A stretch of DNA of 64,000 nucleotides from Pilaira anomala (lineage: Eukaryota; Mucoromycota; Mucoromycetes; Mucorales; Mucoraceae), in assembly GCA_025716855.1 (NCBI GenBank), contig JAIXMQ010000015.1, positions 1-64,000 of the forward strand. Reading direction: 5' to 3'. Positions within the stretch are counted from its first letter, which is position 1; each line of letters starts with the position of its first letter. Below, in pieces: positions 48,304-61,234 of the stretch. A program made the position numbers and the translations under genes. The notes beneath the pieces were generated by a model that saw only the letters and a program-made list of their open reading frames with translations, made no database searches and was not told the DNA's origin.

Positions 48304-48598
48304 AAAGACTCTCTATCTCATCATCTCACTCAATACATACAAATATGTACATACAGAACCCACTCATAAATACCATTCCATGAAAATAAATAAAGTTAAA
48401 AAGAAAAGAAAAAGAAAAGAAAATGTATACATTTGAATCATTCAAAGGAGAGAAAGGTGCGTCTTTTTGTTATCGAGAATACAATAAAGATAGTATGTAT
48501 ATAATTGCTTTATTTGATTTTGATTATATGTGTGCTGAATTTTTATTGAATCAAGTCTTTCTTTTTTATATATCGAAACACACTAACGGGTTGTAAAT

Positions 48599-48977
48599 TT
48601 AGTTCTTGGGGGGAACAACGAATTTCTAAAAAAAAAAAAAAAAAGTGGATCCCAGTGTTAATTCCACTTATTCAAACTTTTTTAATACTTAAAAAAAAAA
48701 TCCTTACTTGTTCTTGTTGAACACCATTCTCCCACTTGGCGAACTTGAGGTTGTTTTGGTTACGACGGAGAGCAACGGCACGAACATCGTCCTTCAAGGA
48801 GTTACGAACAGCACGAGCACAAATGTTGGCGTATTGGAGGTAACTAATGAATTATAAAAAAAAAGAAACAAAGTTTGCGTCGTTTTAGTTTTTGCTTTTC
48901 TTTTGATATAAAAAAAAATTGGTAACTCTCTCAATGTCAAATACGTACGAGATACCAGCGGCTTTCCAGGCAGACAT
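48599..48977 (-). CDS. ATP15: Mitochondrial ATP synthase epsilon subunit (ATP15)
   Basis: Three exons (48977-48949, 48843-48708, 48625-48599) give 63 residues, the normal size of this F1 central-stalk subunit. The start 'MSAWKAAGISYLQYANICAR' and 'RRNQNNLKFAKWENGVQQEQ' are characteristic of the family. The last exon adds 'KFVVPPKN'. If the last intron were retained the frame would end with a short hydrophobic tail instead. The family is imported without a cleaved presequence. Confidence 0.92.
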
Positions 48978-49414
48978 GTTGATTCAAAAAAAAAAAGTTT
49001 ATGTGGTAAAAAGAAAAAAAAAAAATTATCTCGGCTTTTTTTGCACCTGAATGTTTTTATTTACTGGGTTGCGGATTAGCCCCAGTCCCCGCGCGCCTGG
49101 GGAGACATTTTATCGGATATTCAATCGTTTCCTTCTAATGATGACGTTGCAAACAAAGTTATTTTTTTCAATATTGAGAAAGATGTAGATAGATGTGTTT
49201 GGTAAAGACCTTTTTATTATTAAGAATAGGAGCAAAAAAAAAAGAAAAAGAAAAAAAAGAGAATTTTTTTAGCTTAAATATATGGGCTTTCAAAAAAAAA
49301 TTTATACATGTATTTTAATGGTAAAACTTCAAAAGAGTAATATGAGAAATTATGAATAGAGTCTTTTTTTTGGGGGAGGGAGTTTTGTTTGTTTCTGAAA
49401 GGGAATAAAATGAT
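48978..49414. other. Intergenic between ATP15 and the zinc-knuckle gene
   Basis: Holds the upstream region of ATP15 and the 3' region of the next minus-strand gene. A short GC-rich patch (49068-49103) stands out from the AT-rich surroundings; its role is not clear. Confidence 0.5.
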
Positions 49415-50770
49415 TTACTCTTCAGAGGGACAATCACGAGACTATTTATATAAGAATAAGAGTTAGTTGGATATAAAAAGGTTTACATAAAAAAAAAAAA
49501 AAACTTACGATGTGACCAGTTTGTTGACACTTGTAACAGGTCTTGGCTTGAGCGGGTTGATCACATTCTCTGGAGATATGGCCAGTGTTACCACAGTTAT
49601 AACACTTTTGAGCAGATTGACCACCGTTACCACCGGAGGGACAATCACGGCTCATATGGCCAGTTTGACCACAACCATAACAAGCTCTGGGAGCACTGCT
49701 GTAACCACGGTCGTTGTAGCTACGGTCGTTGCTATAACCACGGTTGTTGCTACCTTCGGGACAGTTACGAGACATATGACCAGACTTACCGCAAGAATAA
49801 CAAGCGGGTCCATCGTTGGAAGAACCTTCAGGACAATCACGAGACTATTTTTTTTTTTTGAATTAATTCAAAACTGCACAAAAAAAAAACTTTTTTTTTT
49901 TTAAAAAAAAAAAAAACTTACCAAGTGACCGGCTTGTTGACACTTGTAACAGAGCTTCTCAGCACGAGGTTCGGAACTAATTCAAAAGATATATGAATAC
50001 ACAATGTATAACATGAATTGATTAAAAAAAAAAAAAAAAACTTACCAGTCCTTGGACATATGACCTTCTTGTTGACAGTTGTAACAGACGGATTCAGTCT
50101 TGGAACAATCCTTGGCTTGGTGACCGGCTGTTTAAAAAAAAAATCGTTAGCACAAATTTTCATGGTCAATTACACACAGGCAAAGAAAAAAAATAAAAAA
50201 AAAAGGTCAATTGACGAATAAATGTATATCAAAAAAAAAAAAACTACTCCTTTTTTTTCACTCTTCATAATTTATTATTGACACGCAATAAACAACAAGA
50301 AAATTGGGAGTAGAAGGAAGGCAGTAAGTTTCTCTCTTTTTTTTTTGAAAAAAAAAAAAAAAAAAGATTTGAAAGGTCCCAAGATCTAGATCCTAACAAA
50401 AACTTTTTTTCTTCATCCCAAAGTCAAAAGAGTACCCACTACCTATGAAAAAAAAAAAAAGAGAGAAAGACCAAGTCGAACTAGTTTCTTTTTCTTCATC
50501 AAGTCAATTGACTTTTAAGAAAAAAAAAGTTACTAATTCAAAACAAGATCCAATAGAGTATATACGTTATGAAAACTAAAAAGTTTAAGAAAAAAAAAAC
50601 GCGCCTTTACCCCTTTTTTTTTTCTTTTCTTTTCTTAACCTTTCTAGTTTTCTTTATAGCATATACTCAAAAGAAAAGAAACATAGTATATATAAAAAAT
50701 AAAAAAAAAATTGGAATTTCTACTTGCGTTCACCACACTTGTAACAGATACCACCTTGACGATAAGACAT
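49415..50770 (-). CDS. GIS2: Seven CCHC zinc-knuckle nucleic-acid-binding protein (GIS2/CNBP)
   Basis: Five exons (50770-50728, 50127-50046, 49976-49922, 49844-49509, 49441-49415) give 180 residues. There are seven CX2CX4HX4C knuckles, for example 'CYKCGEPGHQAKDC' (spanning the first intron), 'CYNCQQEGHMSKDC' and 'CYNCGNTGHISREC'. An RGYS/Asn-rich linker separates knuckles four and five. The family binds mRNA and single-stranded DNA and promotes translation. The first intron is about 600 nt, far longer than its neighbours, and has a GC donor (GAAC|GCAAGT) within knuckle one. Three introns fall between the His and final Cys of knuckles or next to them. Confidence 0.93.
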
Positions 50771-51594
50771 TTTTGTTAAATAAAAAGAGTTATAGTTTAA
50801 CAAAAAGGGCAAAAAAAGAAGAAGAAAAAAAAAACTGCAAATTTATAAACGTTATTCGGAATATCAATTCCATTCTTTTTTCAAAAAAAAAAAAAAAAAG
50901 GCTGTGAAAAAAATTTTCATCGTCTTTAACCAATCATAAAGTAAAACTAAATGTGCATATATCAGCCTCTTTCCTTTTTCTTTTTTCCCCTTATTGGTTA
51001 ATTCATAACTCTTTTTTCAAACCAGTCCATTCACTGATTTTTTTTTTGAGCGCTGCAATTGCAAACATTATGGTAATATAACTTGATATTAAATCAATAA
51101 AATAAAAGAATACAAAAGTAATGAATTGTACTATACACTGAAACGATCAGAAAATAGAATTCACTATTATACATGGTACTGGGTTAGAAAAATCAAGATC
51201 TTTGTTTAATTATATCATCATTTTCTCGTAATGATATAGTAGACTGATGATAAATTTGATATATAGCTATTATACTATGTACTGCTTGATAGGAAAAAAA
51301 AAAGTTTTCCATTTCCCAGAAACATTTTTTTTATGCGGATCTTATTTTTTTACTTATGATAGAATTTTCGTTCAATATCTACATGTATGACAACAATTTA
51401 TTACTTGTACAAATAATTCCAAGTTCTTGATTGTATGTAGATCTGACAACAATATGAGATGAAGTGAATCATTTTGTGTTATCAAAAGAAGAATCCATTG
51501 TTATTTATTCCTATATATAAAACGTTTTTTTTTTAAAAAAAAAAAGCATCTTTCATTTTCTCTATTTTATATATCATATCATCATCACTAAAAT
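50771..51594. other. Upstream region of the zinc-knuckle gene, no gene seen
   Basis: Two CCAAT boxes in opposite orientation (CCAAT at 50930-50934 and ATTGG at 50993-50997) lie 160-230 bp upstream of the minus-strand ATG at 50770. The rest is AT-rich. TATATAAAAC at about 51512-51521 precedes the plus-strand gene at 51595. Confidence 0.5.
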
Positions 51595-51930
51595 ATGAAT
51601 CCCAAATGTGCAACAAGTCTTCTTGACAAGATCTCAATTGCGCTTCGTCCTGCTATCATGACTCCAGACGAAGAAGATGCGTTAGAATACGGCTTTACAC
51701 GACAGGTCAATCTTTATTGTTCCTTATGTAAAGGAGAGAGAATGTTTGTAGGTTGTGCAGCTCATAAATATGATAGAAGAGGTGTTGACACTCTTGTTGT
51801 AAGTTTGATTTTCTTTTTTCTTGTGATAAAACCTAATAACCCTTTTTTTTTTCCCTGTGATATATAGTCTGTTTATTACAAGTGTCATGAATGCAGCAAT
51901 ATGTATAATGGTGCTGGTCTTACAAAGTAA
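51595..51930 (+). CDS. Small putative zinc-ribbon protein
   Basis: Two exons (51595-51798 and 51868-51930) give 88 residues. Paired cysteines 'LYCSLCKGERMFVGC' and 'YYKCHECSNMYNGAG' make a CX2C...CX2C zinc-ribbon pattern. The intron falls between the two halves. The first 35 residues are unremarkable and acidic. A TATA-like TATATAAAAC lies about 80 bp upstream. I do not recognise a specific family. It could be a transcription or ribosome-associated ribbon protein, or derive from a mobile-element-encoded ribbon. Confidence 0.65.
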
Positions 51931-52768
51931 AACATGATCTCAAATAAAAGCTTTTTTTTTTTTTCTAACTACATTACTCGGCATACATAAAATTTGTTCC
52001 TTCATTAACAATGACATATTACGTATTTATGTTTTGATCGTCATTGTTTTTTTTTTGGCTATCAAGTACTAACATCACTATAGAACATAAGATTTACTTT
52101 TTTTATGAAGAAAATTACGTGATGATAGATATATAACTAGTTACGAATAAACTAAATAATAATAAAGTTTTTTTTGAATGAGTTTTTTACTTCATTGACA
52201 GATTAAAATCATGCAAAATAAAGTCGTTGATCCTAACTACTTTTCTTTGAACTAAAAAGCCTTTAAATGTTTTACATGTGTACCTTGTATATTGGTACAA
52301 AAGAACGAGTAGTAGATGTGAAAAAGTTCAATGAACACAAAACATTTAGTTATGTTTATTGGGGAGCATAAAACTGACATCGGCTTCTCAATAAAGGTTC
52401 ATCCAAGATACGAGAAGGTACTTGGAAACAGAAAATTCATGGAAACTCTACCATATAACCTCTCTCTCTCTCTCTCTCTCTCTCTTGGGTCTTGCGACCC
52501 GTCCTTTCTTCCCAAACATTTCCCGAATTCAACTCTGTAATCAGTCAATTCAATACTGATTTCTCAACAAAATCCAGTTCCTTCTTGAACCGAAGCGAAC
52601 AGTAGTAAAAGTTATAAAATTTCAGTAACAATCAGATCTGTTTTTTTTTTCTTTTGACTGCTATTTTTTTTGGTTGTGTAGATACTTTTGCATTAATCGT
52701 TTCATAAAAACGCGTGAAAAAGAATCATTTTTTTCCTTCTTTCTCTTTTTTACATATATATTGCGCAA
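51931..52768. other. Intergenic with CT microsatellite
   Basis: AT-rich, with a (CT)n run at 52460-52485. The open frame at 52331-52540 crosses this run and is not supported as a gene. Confidence 0.6.
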
Positions 52769-53822
52769 ATGGCTAACCTTAATACCATATACAATTCTAC
52801 TGTAAGATCTGAAGTTGCTGTCAATAGCATAAAATCCGACATGAGAAGAATGGAAGAGAAACTTGACAACCTCACTTTTATGTTGCAAAAAATTATTGAC
52901 GAACAAAGTAGTGCTAATAATACTACAGGTATAGAACAAAGCAGTGCTAATAATACTACAGGTATAGAACAAAGCAGTGCTAATAATGCTACAGGTAATA
53001 GCCATAATTTTTTTTTTTTTTGATATTAACGCTTTAGTTTGTATTAGACCCTCACAGAGCTTTGAATCATCCAGACATCCCTTCTCTACTCCTTCCAAAC
53101 GACAGAACGATTCCCAAACCCAGACAGAAAGAAAAAAGGTATCGAAAGGTAGCTTACATTGAAGATTTCATTTTTCAGACCCGGGCCGATTTGAGGATCA
53201 AACCAGATGATAATGCTTCAGAAAGAAACAGAAAAAAGAATATGTGTCAAGAGATTGTTCTCAAATTAAACTCGTATACCAGAATTATTACTATCCAATT
53301 GATAGCCAAAATTAAAGCATTGAATTTATCTGAAGATACCTGTAACTGGAAAAACATCCCTGATTATTTAAAAGCTGAATGTTATAGGTCTTTGGAATTA
53401 TTAGCAAAGAGGTCAAATATCGATTTAGACAGATGTATCGATAGCTGGGCTGCAAATATATTGGTAAGATCACGTTATCCTAATGCAACTCGGATAAAGG
53501 TGAGGATCAGTTTTCTTTTTTTTTTTTTTTTATGTATCAATTGCATACCTATTAATAACTGGATAGACTAATAATGTTGATGATGATGATCAAGAAGCGC
53601 ATGCATCTTCTGTTGACTCAAATTCAGTTGATGATAATGATAACAATTCCCATTTCGGAACAGATGATGAAGAGCCTACTATTATAACTGTTAAAAGAGA
53701 AAACAAGCCACCTGTAAACAGTTCAAAAAAAAGAAGGTATTGTGATAGGTTCTATAAATGCAAAATAGTTAATGATTTAACCCTCCCCCTCCCCCTTTTT
53801 TTTTAGAACAAGTAAAAAATAA
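52769..53822 (+). CDS. Orphan nuclear-type protein with 33-bp coding repeats
   Basis: Four exons (52769-52994, 53048-53499, 53567-53736, 53807-53822) give 287 residues. An N-terminal predicted coiled coil ('VNSIKSDMRRMEEKLDNL') is followed by three copies of an 11-residue unit ('IEQSSANNTTG'). Then comes a conserved-looking helical domain ('DTCNWKNIPDYLKAECYRSL'), an Asp/Asn/Ser-rich acidic stretch, and a basic end ('KKRRTSKK') that would serve as a nuclear signal. No family recognised. The layout (coil, helical domain, acid stretch, basic tail) would fit a chromatin or transcription-associated protein. The donor of the first intron lies exactly at the end of the third repeat. Confidence 0.7.
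52898..52994 (+). repeat. 33-bp coding minisatellite, three units
   Basis: Three near-identical 33-bp units. Each ends in ACAG followed by GT (donor-like sites at 52929, 52962 and 52995), and the last is the real intron donor. Confidence 0.85.
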
Positions 53823-54221
53823 ATCTTGCGTCTTTATATTCCTCTCTGTTTCCTTGTTTTTTTTTTTAGCTGCTTGATAACAGATATACTTGAGCAATCT
53901 TTTTATTTCTGTCCTTGTATACAATGATATCCATTTTACTCTTACCATTCAAACCCCCTCCCCCCTTTCATTTATGCATTTGTTCTAACAGTAAAATTCA
54001 AATACCACACACTCTTCTACTTTAGTTTCTCTTCATATTTTAAGTTAAAAGTAAAATGACTGAATTAAATATTATAAAGATAATTTATTTAAGTGAATAG
54101 AAAATTATTTTTTAAAAAAAAAGGTTTGGATATAAATAATAGGATTTGGGGGGGGGGAGGGGGAGTGATTATGTACGTATTTACATTTGCAAAAAAAAAA
54201 AAGAAAGAAAGAAGAGAAGAT
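53823..54221. other. Intergenic between convergent genes
   Basis: AT-rich, with short C-rich and G-rich patches (53950-53966, 54149-54163). No gene is seen. Confidence 0.6.
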
Positions 54222-56398
54222 CTAATTCTTGATATGCAATCTTTTGACAGGATACTTTCTAGCCAAGTAAGCATGGACTGGACCAAGTACAACGAGCTTC
54301 TCATAAGCGAGAGCTACTAAACAATTCGCTATACATAAAGCCCATAACTTCCAACGGAAATCAACAGGGGTTACGTTATGACCAAGAGGCGTATTATAAG
54401 CTTCAACATCAGGTGTGTTGGGGTAACCCATTTGTGCCAAAACTTCTTTAGTACCACATTGGAAACGCATCATACAACCAAATTTGTTAGGATCGGCTAA
54501 TAACCAATGAGAAACAACAGCAAGATATAAAGCCCAAAGGAAAACTAACACATAGTTCTTCCAGAATGCTTGACGGAACTTGTAACCATAATTGAATACG
54601 GCTGCATTATTAATAAATTGGAAAAGACAAACAAGAGCAAGTACTTCGGCTTCATAATTATCTGCTAATAGCCACCACTTGGAAATATCAACAGCAGCTG
54701 AATCGAATTCATTACAACGGAACCATTCTATATAAAAAGTAAGGATGTTAGTTTTTTTTTTTTTTTTTTTTTTCAAAGTGTGTTTATAATCTTACCTTGT
54801 TGATAAAGGAAAGAAAAGGCACCGATCAAGAATAACCAGTTAATAAGAACCAAACCCATACCAGAAGCAAGAGTTTGAGGGCCTAACAAACGAGCAGTAG
54901 GACGAATAGGTTCAAGACGAGTAGCAGCTTGAGATTGAGAAACAGCCCAAGTCAACAAGACAGTAATAAAGACATCAATGAAAATCCAGACGTTTTGAGA
55001 AACAGTTACACTGAAATAGAAAGTAAAGATCTTCAACATCATCATGACTTGACCATACATAATAAGATATTTATAACCAGTAATTGAAGTGGCAAGAGCA
55101 CCACGACCTTGACGAATCAATTCAACACAAGAACGTACACTACGATTGCTAGTACTGAATGGAGACACAATAGAAGCTTCAGCATCAGACATGGCAATAC
55201 CAACATGAGCAGCACGAAGAGCACCACAATCGTTACCACCATCACCCGTCATTGCAGTAATACCGCGTTCCATATGAAGTTGAATACATTTGACCTTACC
55301 GTTAGGTGTCATACGAGCAAATACACGCGTGTCCAAAAGGTATTTTCTCATCAAATCATTTTCAACAAGCCAGTCAAATGCTTTACCAGTAACTGCCAAC
55401 TCACAAGGCGTATGCGCTTGATTCATAAGTACTTCATCAACATTGACATCAGGGAAAGTGTCAGGTTCATCCACATCAGTCCAAATAATACGGTTCATTG
55501 TCTTATCTACATCTCCCAAGAGAACACGAGCACCTTCTTGAACCATACCACATTGACGACCGACATAAACACCAGTTAAAGCTGTATCACCAGTAATCAT
55601 GACAGTACGTGTAGCTCCCCGCTTTAATTCCAAAATATTTTCTGTCGTATCTTCCTTCAATTGATTCTTGAAAATGATTAAACCTGCAAAATTAATTTCT
55701 TCTTCCATTTGATCACGAGTCCAGTTATTAAATCCTTCAATACCACCGATTTGATCAAGATGAAGTTCACGATGAGCAAGAGCAAGAACGTAACAACCTT
55801 GACGTGCTAAACCAGCAGTAGCAGAATCATAATCAGCAGGTAAAGAATGGGGTGTACATAAATCCTTGATCTTTTCATAAGCACCCTTGACAAAGATATG
55901 AACCTTATTCGTGTGTGTATCAAGTACAGCAACTGACATGGACATTCTAGCATGAACAAATTCAAAACGTTTCAAGACATGGACTGGTGTATTGACTTGA
56001 CCAGGTAATTCCATAGGTGGTGTTAAAGTATCAACATATGATTCATCATCAGGAACATCACTTAATTTCCACTTGGAGGAACGGAACATTTCGATATCGA
56101 CTGGGTTACCAATGAATTGACCGTTCAAGATAGTAACTGCGTGACAGGTAGCAATAGCAATTTGCATTAATCTAGGGATATTTTCGATCGCTTCAATATG
56201 GTTATCAAATTGAGGTTCAGTTCCATTGGTTCTTTGTTCAACAATTTGGTCAATAGCAGTAATTGGTTTAGCACCATAAAATTCAAGACCCTCTTTAGTC
56301 AATGTACCAGTCTTATCAAAACAGAAAATTTGGACTGTAAGGGGGAAAAAAAAATAGAAGGATGAGTATTAAATAAATAAAAACTTGATATATATATG

Positions 56399-56446
<48 letters not shown>

Positions 56447-58690
56447 TTTGCCTGCCATCAAAATACGAGGAAGATCAACACAAAAGATATTTTGTTTTCT
56501 TAAACGACCAGCAGCAACAGATTGACCTACAACAAGAGCAGCAGGAAGTAAAGGAGAGACTAATTGACAAATAGCAAACATAGCATAGAACCAAGCACTT
56601 GTACCACTAGCATAAAGCCAAATAGCCAAACCAAGACAAACCAAACCACAACAGAGTAAGATCAAGATGACAATTTTAATTTGTTCATCAAAGATAAAAG
56701 AGACACGAGTAGGGAAAAGAATCTTCTTGACCAATTCACCTTTATCAGTAGCTGTACCGGTATTCATGACCAAAGCAGTGACAGGTGTATCATGTTCAGT
56801 ACGTTGAGCTTGAGAGATAATTGTACCAGCGAAAATAGTAGAAATCTTACCAGCACCCATACTATCATAAGCCATAGGATCATTCTTACGAATAGGGAAC
56901 TTACGGATAGGTAAAGGTTCACCAGTCAATGAACTTTCATCTGCAACAATATTACCTGTCAATACAACAGCATCACAGGGTGCTGTCTTTCCTTCCATTA
57001 CTTCAAATACATCACCAGGAACTAAAGCCGAGGTGGAGGCTTCCATCCATTGACCATCACGAAGAATTTGAATGTTATCAGTAAATTCTGCCATCTTCTT
57101 GATACGAATTTCAGACTTGAGACGAACATAAACTTTGACTGCCGCAGAAACAAGAATAACAGCAGTATCTGCAATACCTACTTGCCAATAAGCAAAGTAA
57201 TAAAATAACCAAAGTGCAGTAAATTGATAGATATAGAAAAAGGTGGCGAATTCACGAAGAATAGCCATAGGGATACTAGGAACATAGACTTGAATAAAGT
57301 TGGGTCCAATTAATTCTTCACGTTCATTTGCTTCAACGGTAGTTAAACCAGCATGTAATTGAGCAAGCTCACTGTTGGTTTGGCCGAGTTCAAAAGAATG
57401 AGGTTTGAAGAGTTGGGTTTCAGGGTGATAGACAAAACGAGTACATTGATAGATAAAGTATTTTGTTCCTTTACCGGTTGTTTGTAAAGGAGAGGTGTTG
57501 ACAACAATATCAAGAAGAAACATATGCTTGACTCTCTTTTCAAGTTCACGAACAAAAGCCATCAATTTATCATTATCTTCTTGGAAAATAATATCAGGTT
57601 CATTACGCTCAATTTGAACATATTGCCCTTGATCATAAGTACATTGAATACGGAAGAAATTGAAAAGACGGTCCTTGAAGATAGTAAGGACACCAAACCA
57701 GATAAAGAAGACGTACCACATACCAATAAAGGTACTGCCTTGTACAAGAGCAAAACCACGGAAGAAATAATAATCTTGATAATAATCATATGTCATCAAA
57801 ATCATGTAGGCTACCATACCCAAAGTTTGTAATAAATAGAAGATATAGACAAGAGAACCATAGTAGTCACGCTTATAAGCCTTAATCACCATACCATCTT
57901 GATTATCAGAATTGATCGAATCACTAGAATCACCCGCACTGGATAACTTACTACTCGTTTCCTTCTTTTCATCTACATAATCATCATGCTTTAATTCAAC
58001 AGGGCGATAACGAGCCTTGATGACCTTTTCTTTGAGGAATTTGTATAAAGTCCAAGTACCAAGGAAAAAGACACAAGAACCATAAAAAGCCCAAAGGGCA
58101 ATAAAGACAGGCTCATAAAAGTTGAGTTCACCATAATAAGGGGTAGGACATTGACTCCACATGATAGATTCAGGGCTAGGATTCCAATCAGATACGTTAC
58201 CAATACCGAGATAATTAGAGCAGACTTCACCGGTTTGAACAAGCTTTTTGGAAGCGTCAAAGTTTTCAACATTGACAAAAGCATTATCGTTACAAGGGTA
58301 GATATCGTTGAATTCTAAGGCGGGAGCACCGGGACAAGAACATTTAGAGGAGAGATCAGTAGGACATGAATCACGACATTCACCGTCGACACAGTATGTT
58401 TGACCAGCAGGACATGAGGGTCGGACGGTTTCAGGACATTGTTGAATATCTCGAACACAAAGTGCGGGACAAGGATATGCATTATATGTAGGTAAAGCGC
58501 AGACTTGGCCGTTTGCTTGATGGCTGTTGACTAAATAAAAAATAATGTGTCAATACAGTTTCCTTTTTCAATCTTGTAATGGGTTTTTGTTTTTACCTGT
58601 ATTAAAAGCAGGAGTTGCGTTTACCAATAATGGTAAAAATGCAATGAAAAAAGATGCGAACCAAAAGTAATTCTTTTGATTAGATATCAT
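54222..58690 (-). CDS. P5-type (P5B-like, ATP13A/YPK9 group) transport ATPase
   Basis: Four exons (58690-58597, 58530-56446, 56334-54796, 54727-54222) give 1407 residues. A signal peptide ('YFWFASFFIAFLPLLVNA') leads into a Cys-rich luminal segment of about 140 residues ('CPALCVRDIQQC', 'YCVDGECRDSC'). P-type ATPase blocks follow: 'DESSLTGEPLPIRKF', the phosphorylation site 'CFDKTGTLTKEG' (Asp about 732), and 'AMTGDGGNDCGALRAAHVG'. The 'LPAALVVGQSVAAGRLRKQ' and 'NIFCVDLPRILMAG' context is P5B-like, where relatives export polyamines or cations from vacuole or lysosome. The usual PPALP signature in M4 reads 'SPLLPAAL' instead. The second intron contains a 42-base homopolymer. Confidence 0.88.
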
Positions 58691-58816
58691 TCTTTTTAAA
58701 TTTTTCTTAATTATATATTTATATAAAGTGTGTTGTATAAAAAAGAAAATAAAAAAAGGATGGGATTTGTAAAAAAAAAAACAGTTAAATTGTATTTAAA
58801 TTAGGCTCTACATATA

Positions 58817-58856
<40 letters not shown>

Positions 58857-61018
58857 TTGCTAAACATTGAGTTACTCTGGATCAATCAAAAAGACGTAAC
58901 ACAAAGCAGATAACTGTTCCTTAAAATAATGAAGCACCGAAAAAAAAGTCAGTTACGAAGCAATCTCATACAACAAAAAGCTGGGTGAACTCCGGCCAGT
59001 CAAAAATGATTGGAGAATTACTTGTGAAGTATGTCATGACAGTAAAAAATTGATTCTGATGGCATTCCTAAATTTGGAAGGAGGCTTTACAGAAGTTGCA
59101 ATAGTTTTCTTCTTGTAAATGCCTTTTTTTTTTTCTGATTGTCCCTAATTAGGTTTTTCTAAACAGTGTAATTCGTTGACACTATTAAAGAAAAAGTCGG
59201 GTGTATTTTTTGTAACACATTTTTTTTTTCTTTGCAGAATTCAATATTAGTTCGGTTCGGACAACAGCAAGAGAAACAGTGGAGAGATGAATCGGAGTGC
59301 ACCTGAATTGACGTCATTGTCGTATAACCTCAGCTTTTCTGTAAAATGACGCTAACACTTTTCTGGTTGTTAAAAAGAAGCTAACACTTTATAGAGATTT
59401 TTTTCTTTCTCATTGTTCTCAACATACCATCAAAAGTTGATTCGTCTATTGGAAACTTTTTCCATTTTAAAAAGTCGGATTTTCGATGATGTTATGAAGA
59501 AAAGAGTTACTTGATAGAAGGCATATTCTGCAGTTTGACAATTGATATTTATTGAAACTCCAAAGGTATAACAAATAATACTCCCTAGGTATATATAAAA
59601 ATAATACTCTCTATATTATTAAAACTCCCAAATTTGATAAAATTTTTATTATTGGTCAAGATCATGGGAGATGTTGTTGTACTCCATAATCTTTTACTCA
59701 GTAAATATTTAATTGACATTGAGAGTTGTTTTTAAAGCTCAGTATGTTGAAGTCTATGTACCCACGTATTTCGTTTTTTAAACGTAAAAAAAAAAAGGTT
59801 CTTTCAGTATGAATCGATCTGAAGAACAAAAAAAAAAAAAATGACATTCATATCTTCTCTTATTGGCGCACGAAAGATTCTTTTTCATGTTCTTATGGAA
59901 CAAATCCAGGTTGTACAATGGGAATTAGATATTATATTGCGCATTGTTGTTGACATCTTCGTTTTCTGTTCAAATAAATCAGATCACCTTTGATTCACCA
60001 AATATAGCCGGTTAGTCATTAAAATACTTGTGCCATAAAGATAATACATATTCAGACAATCACTTTTTTTTTTTTGTATCTTGGAAGCTTTTAATAACAG
60101 CGTGTCTCTGTTTCACATGAAGAATGGTTTGAAGTTTAGAAATTAGCGGGGAACCATATTCTGCACCATACTAATTCTGGATCTCCCAGAAATTTACATG
60201 TGTCACCAACTCTAGTCACAAAACACCTTTTCTTTTCACGTTTATCAAAAGAAAACTGTTGACAGATATGAAGTAATGAGCCTAATAAAATATAGTTTTT
60301 TTTTAAAAAAAAACACAAAATAACTTATTGCCCTTATACGGAAACAATATTCTATTGACATCTTTTTTTTTCTGAAAGTTTTCAAATCTGTAAGCATGCA
60401 AAAAAATAATACAATGTGAAACTTGACATGCCATCATCTATTTTCAAAGCTTTCTTGTAATACACTATCAATTTATAAGAACAACATGAAGCGTTGTATT
60501 ATATAAGACATATTCTTCTTTATGAAATCGAATGTATATTATGTCGAGTAAATTGATGCAACATACATGATTAACCTGTCGGTTAAAGCTATTATTGGGA
60601 AAATTGATTTTGTTTTAAGAATGATAAAAACTAGTGATATTGATCTCTAATGAAATGTGTAGCAACATATCTCAAAAGTAATTTCAGAATTCACTGTAAC
60701 ACCAATTTTCTTTCGAAGACAGAAAAAAAGTAGATATAAGTATAGCGTTTAATTTGTTTGGAGTAATTGATTAAGAACACTTCTATATTATCACTGTAAC
60801 AGTTATGGAAATGGTGATGAATATAGATTTTTCACCTTATATACACATCGCATCATGTTCCGAAATTATCTTAGAGCAATAAAATATTTCATATTCCTGG
60901 ATAAACTAGCTTATTATACTTTTGATATAAACCTCCATTGCACAATTATCAAGTGAGTATATTGATGATGAACCATATCTTATAAGCAATTATTGTATTA
61001 CACCTTTTGCCAAAACGA
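58691..61018. other. Long spacer with no supported gene
   Basis: About 2.3 kb of AT-rich DNA, including a 34-base T run at 58820-58853. Around 58980-59110 and, on the minus strand, 60136-60230 ('RVGDTCKFLGDPELVWCRIW') short protein-like readings appear but are isolated and interrupted. They may be old mobile-element debris. Confidence 0.5.
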
Positions 61019-61225
61019 TGTCGCAAGAAAAAAAATTAAAGTGTCGCACTTTTAAAAAAAACAGTGTCGTATGTTTTTAGAAAAGAGTGTCGGCCTCTTG
61101 ACTAAGCCATTTCTTGGTCTACACGGAGCAAAAATAAAAACAATTTAAAAAAAAAAAAAAAAAAAAAAGAGTGTCGCACAATTCAGAAAAATAGTGTCGT
61201 GCTTTTCAAAAAAAATATGTCGCAT
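61019..61225. repeat. 23-bp periodic TGTCG repeats
   Basis: TGTCG occurs at 61019, 61042, 61065 and 61088, then at 61172, 61195 and 61218. The step is exactly 23 bp within each cluster. Each unit continues with a few variable bases and an A-rich part. Confidence 0.85.
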
Positions 61226-61234
61226 ATCTATAGT

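Noticed and set aside
55109..55579. 156-codon ORF on the plus strand
   Set aside because: It is antisense to the P5 ATPase exon and has no recognisable content.
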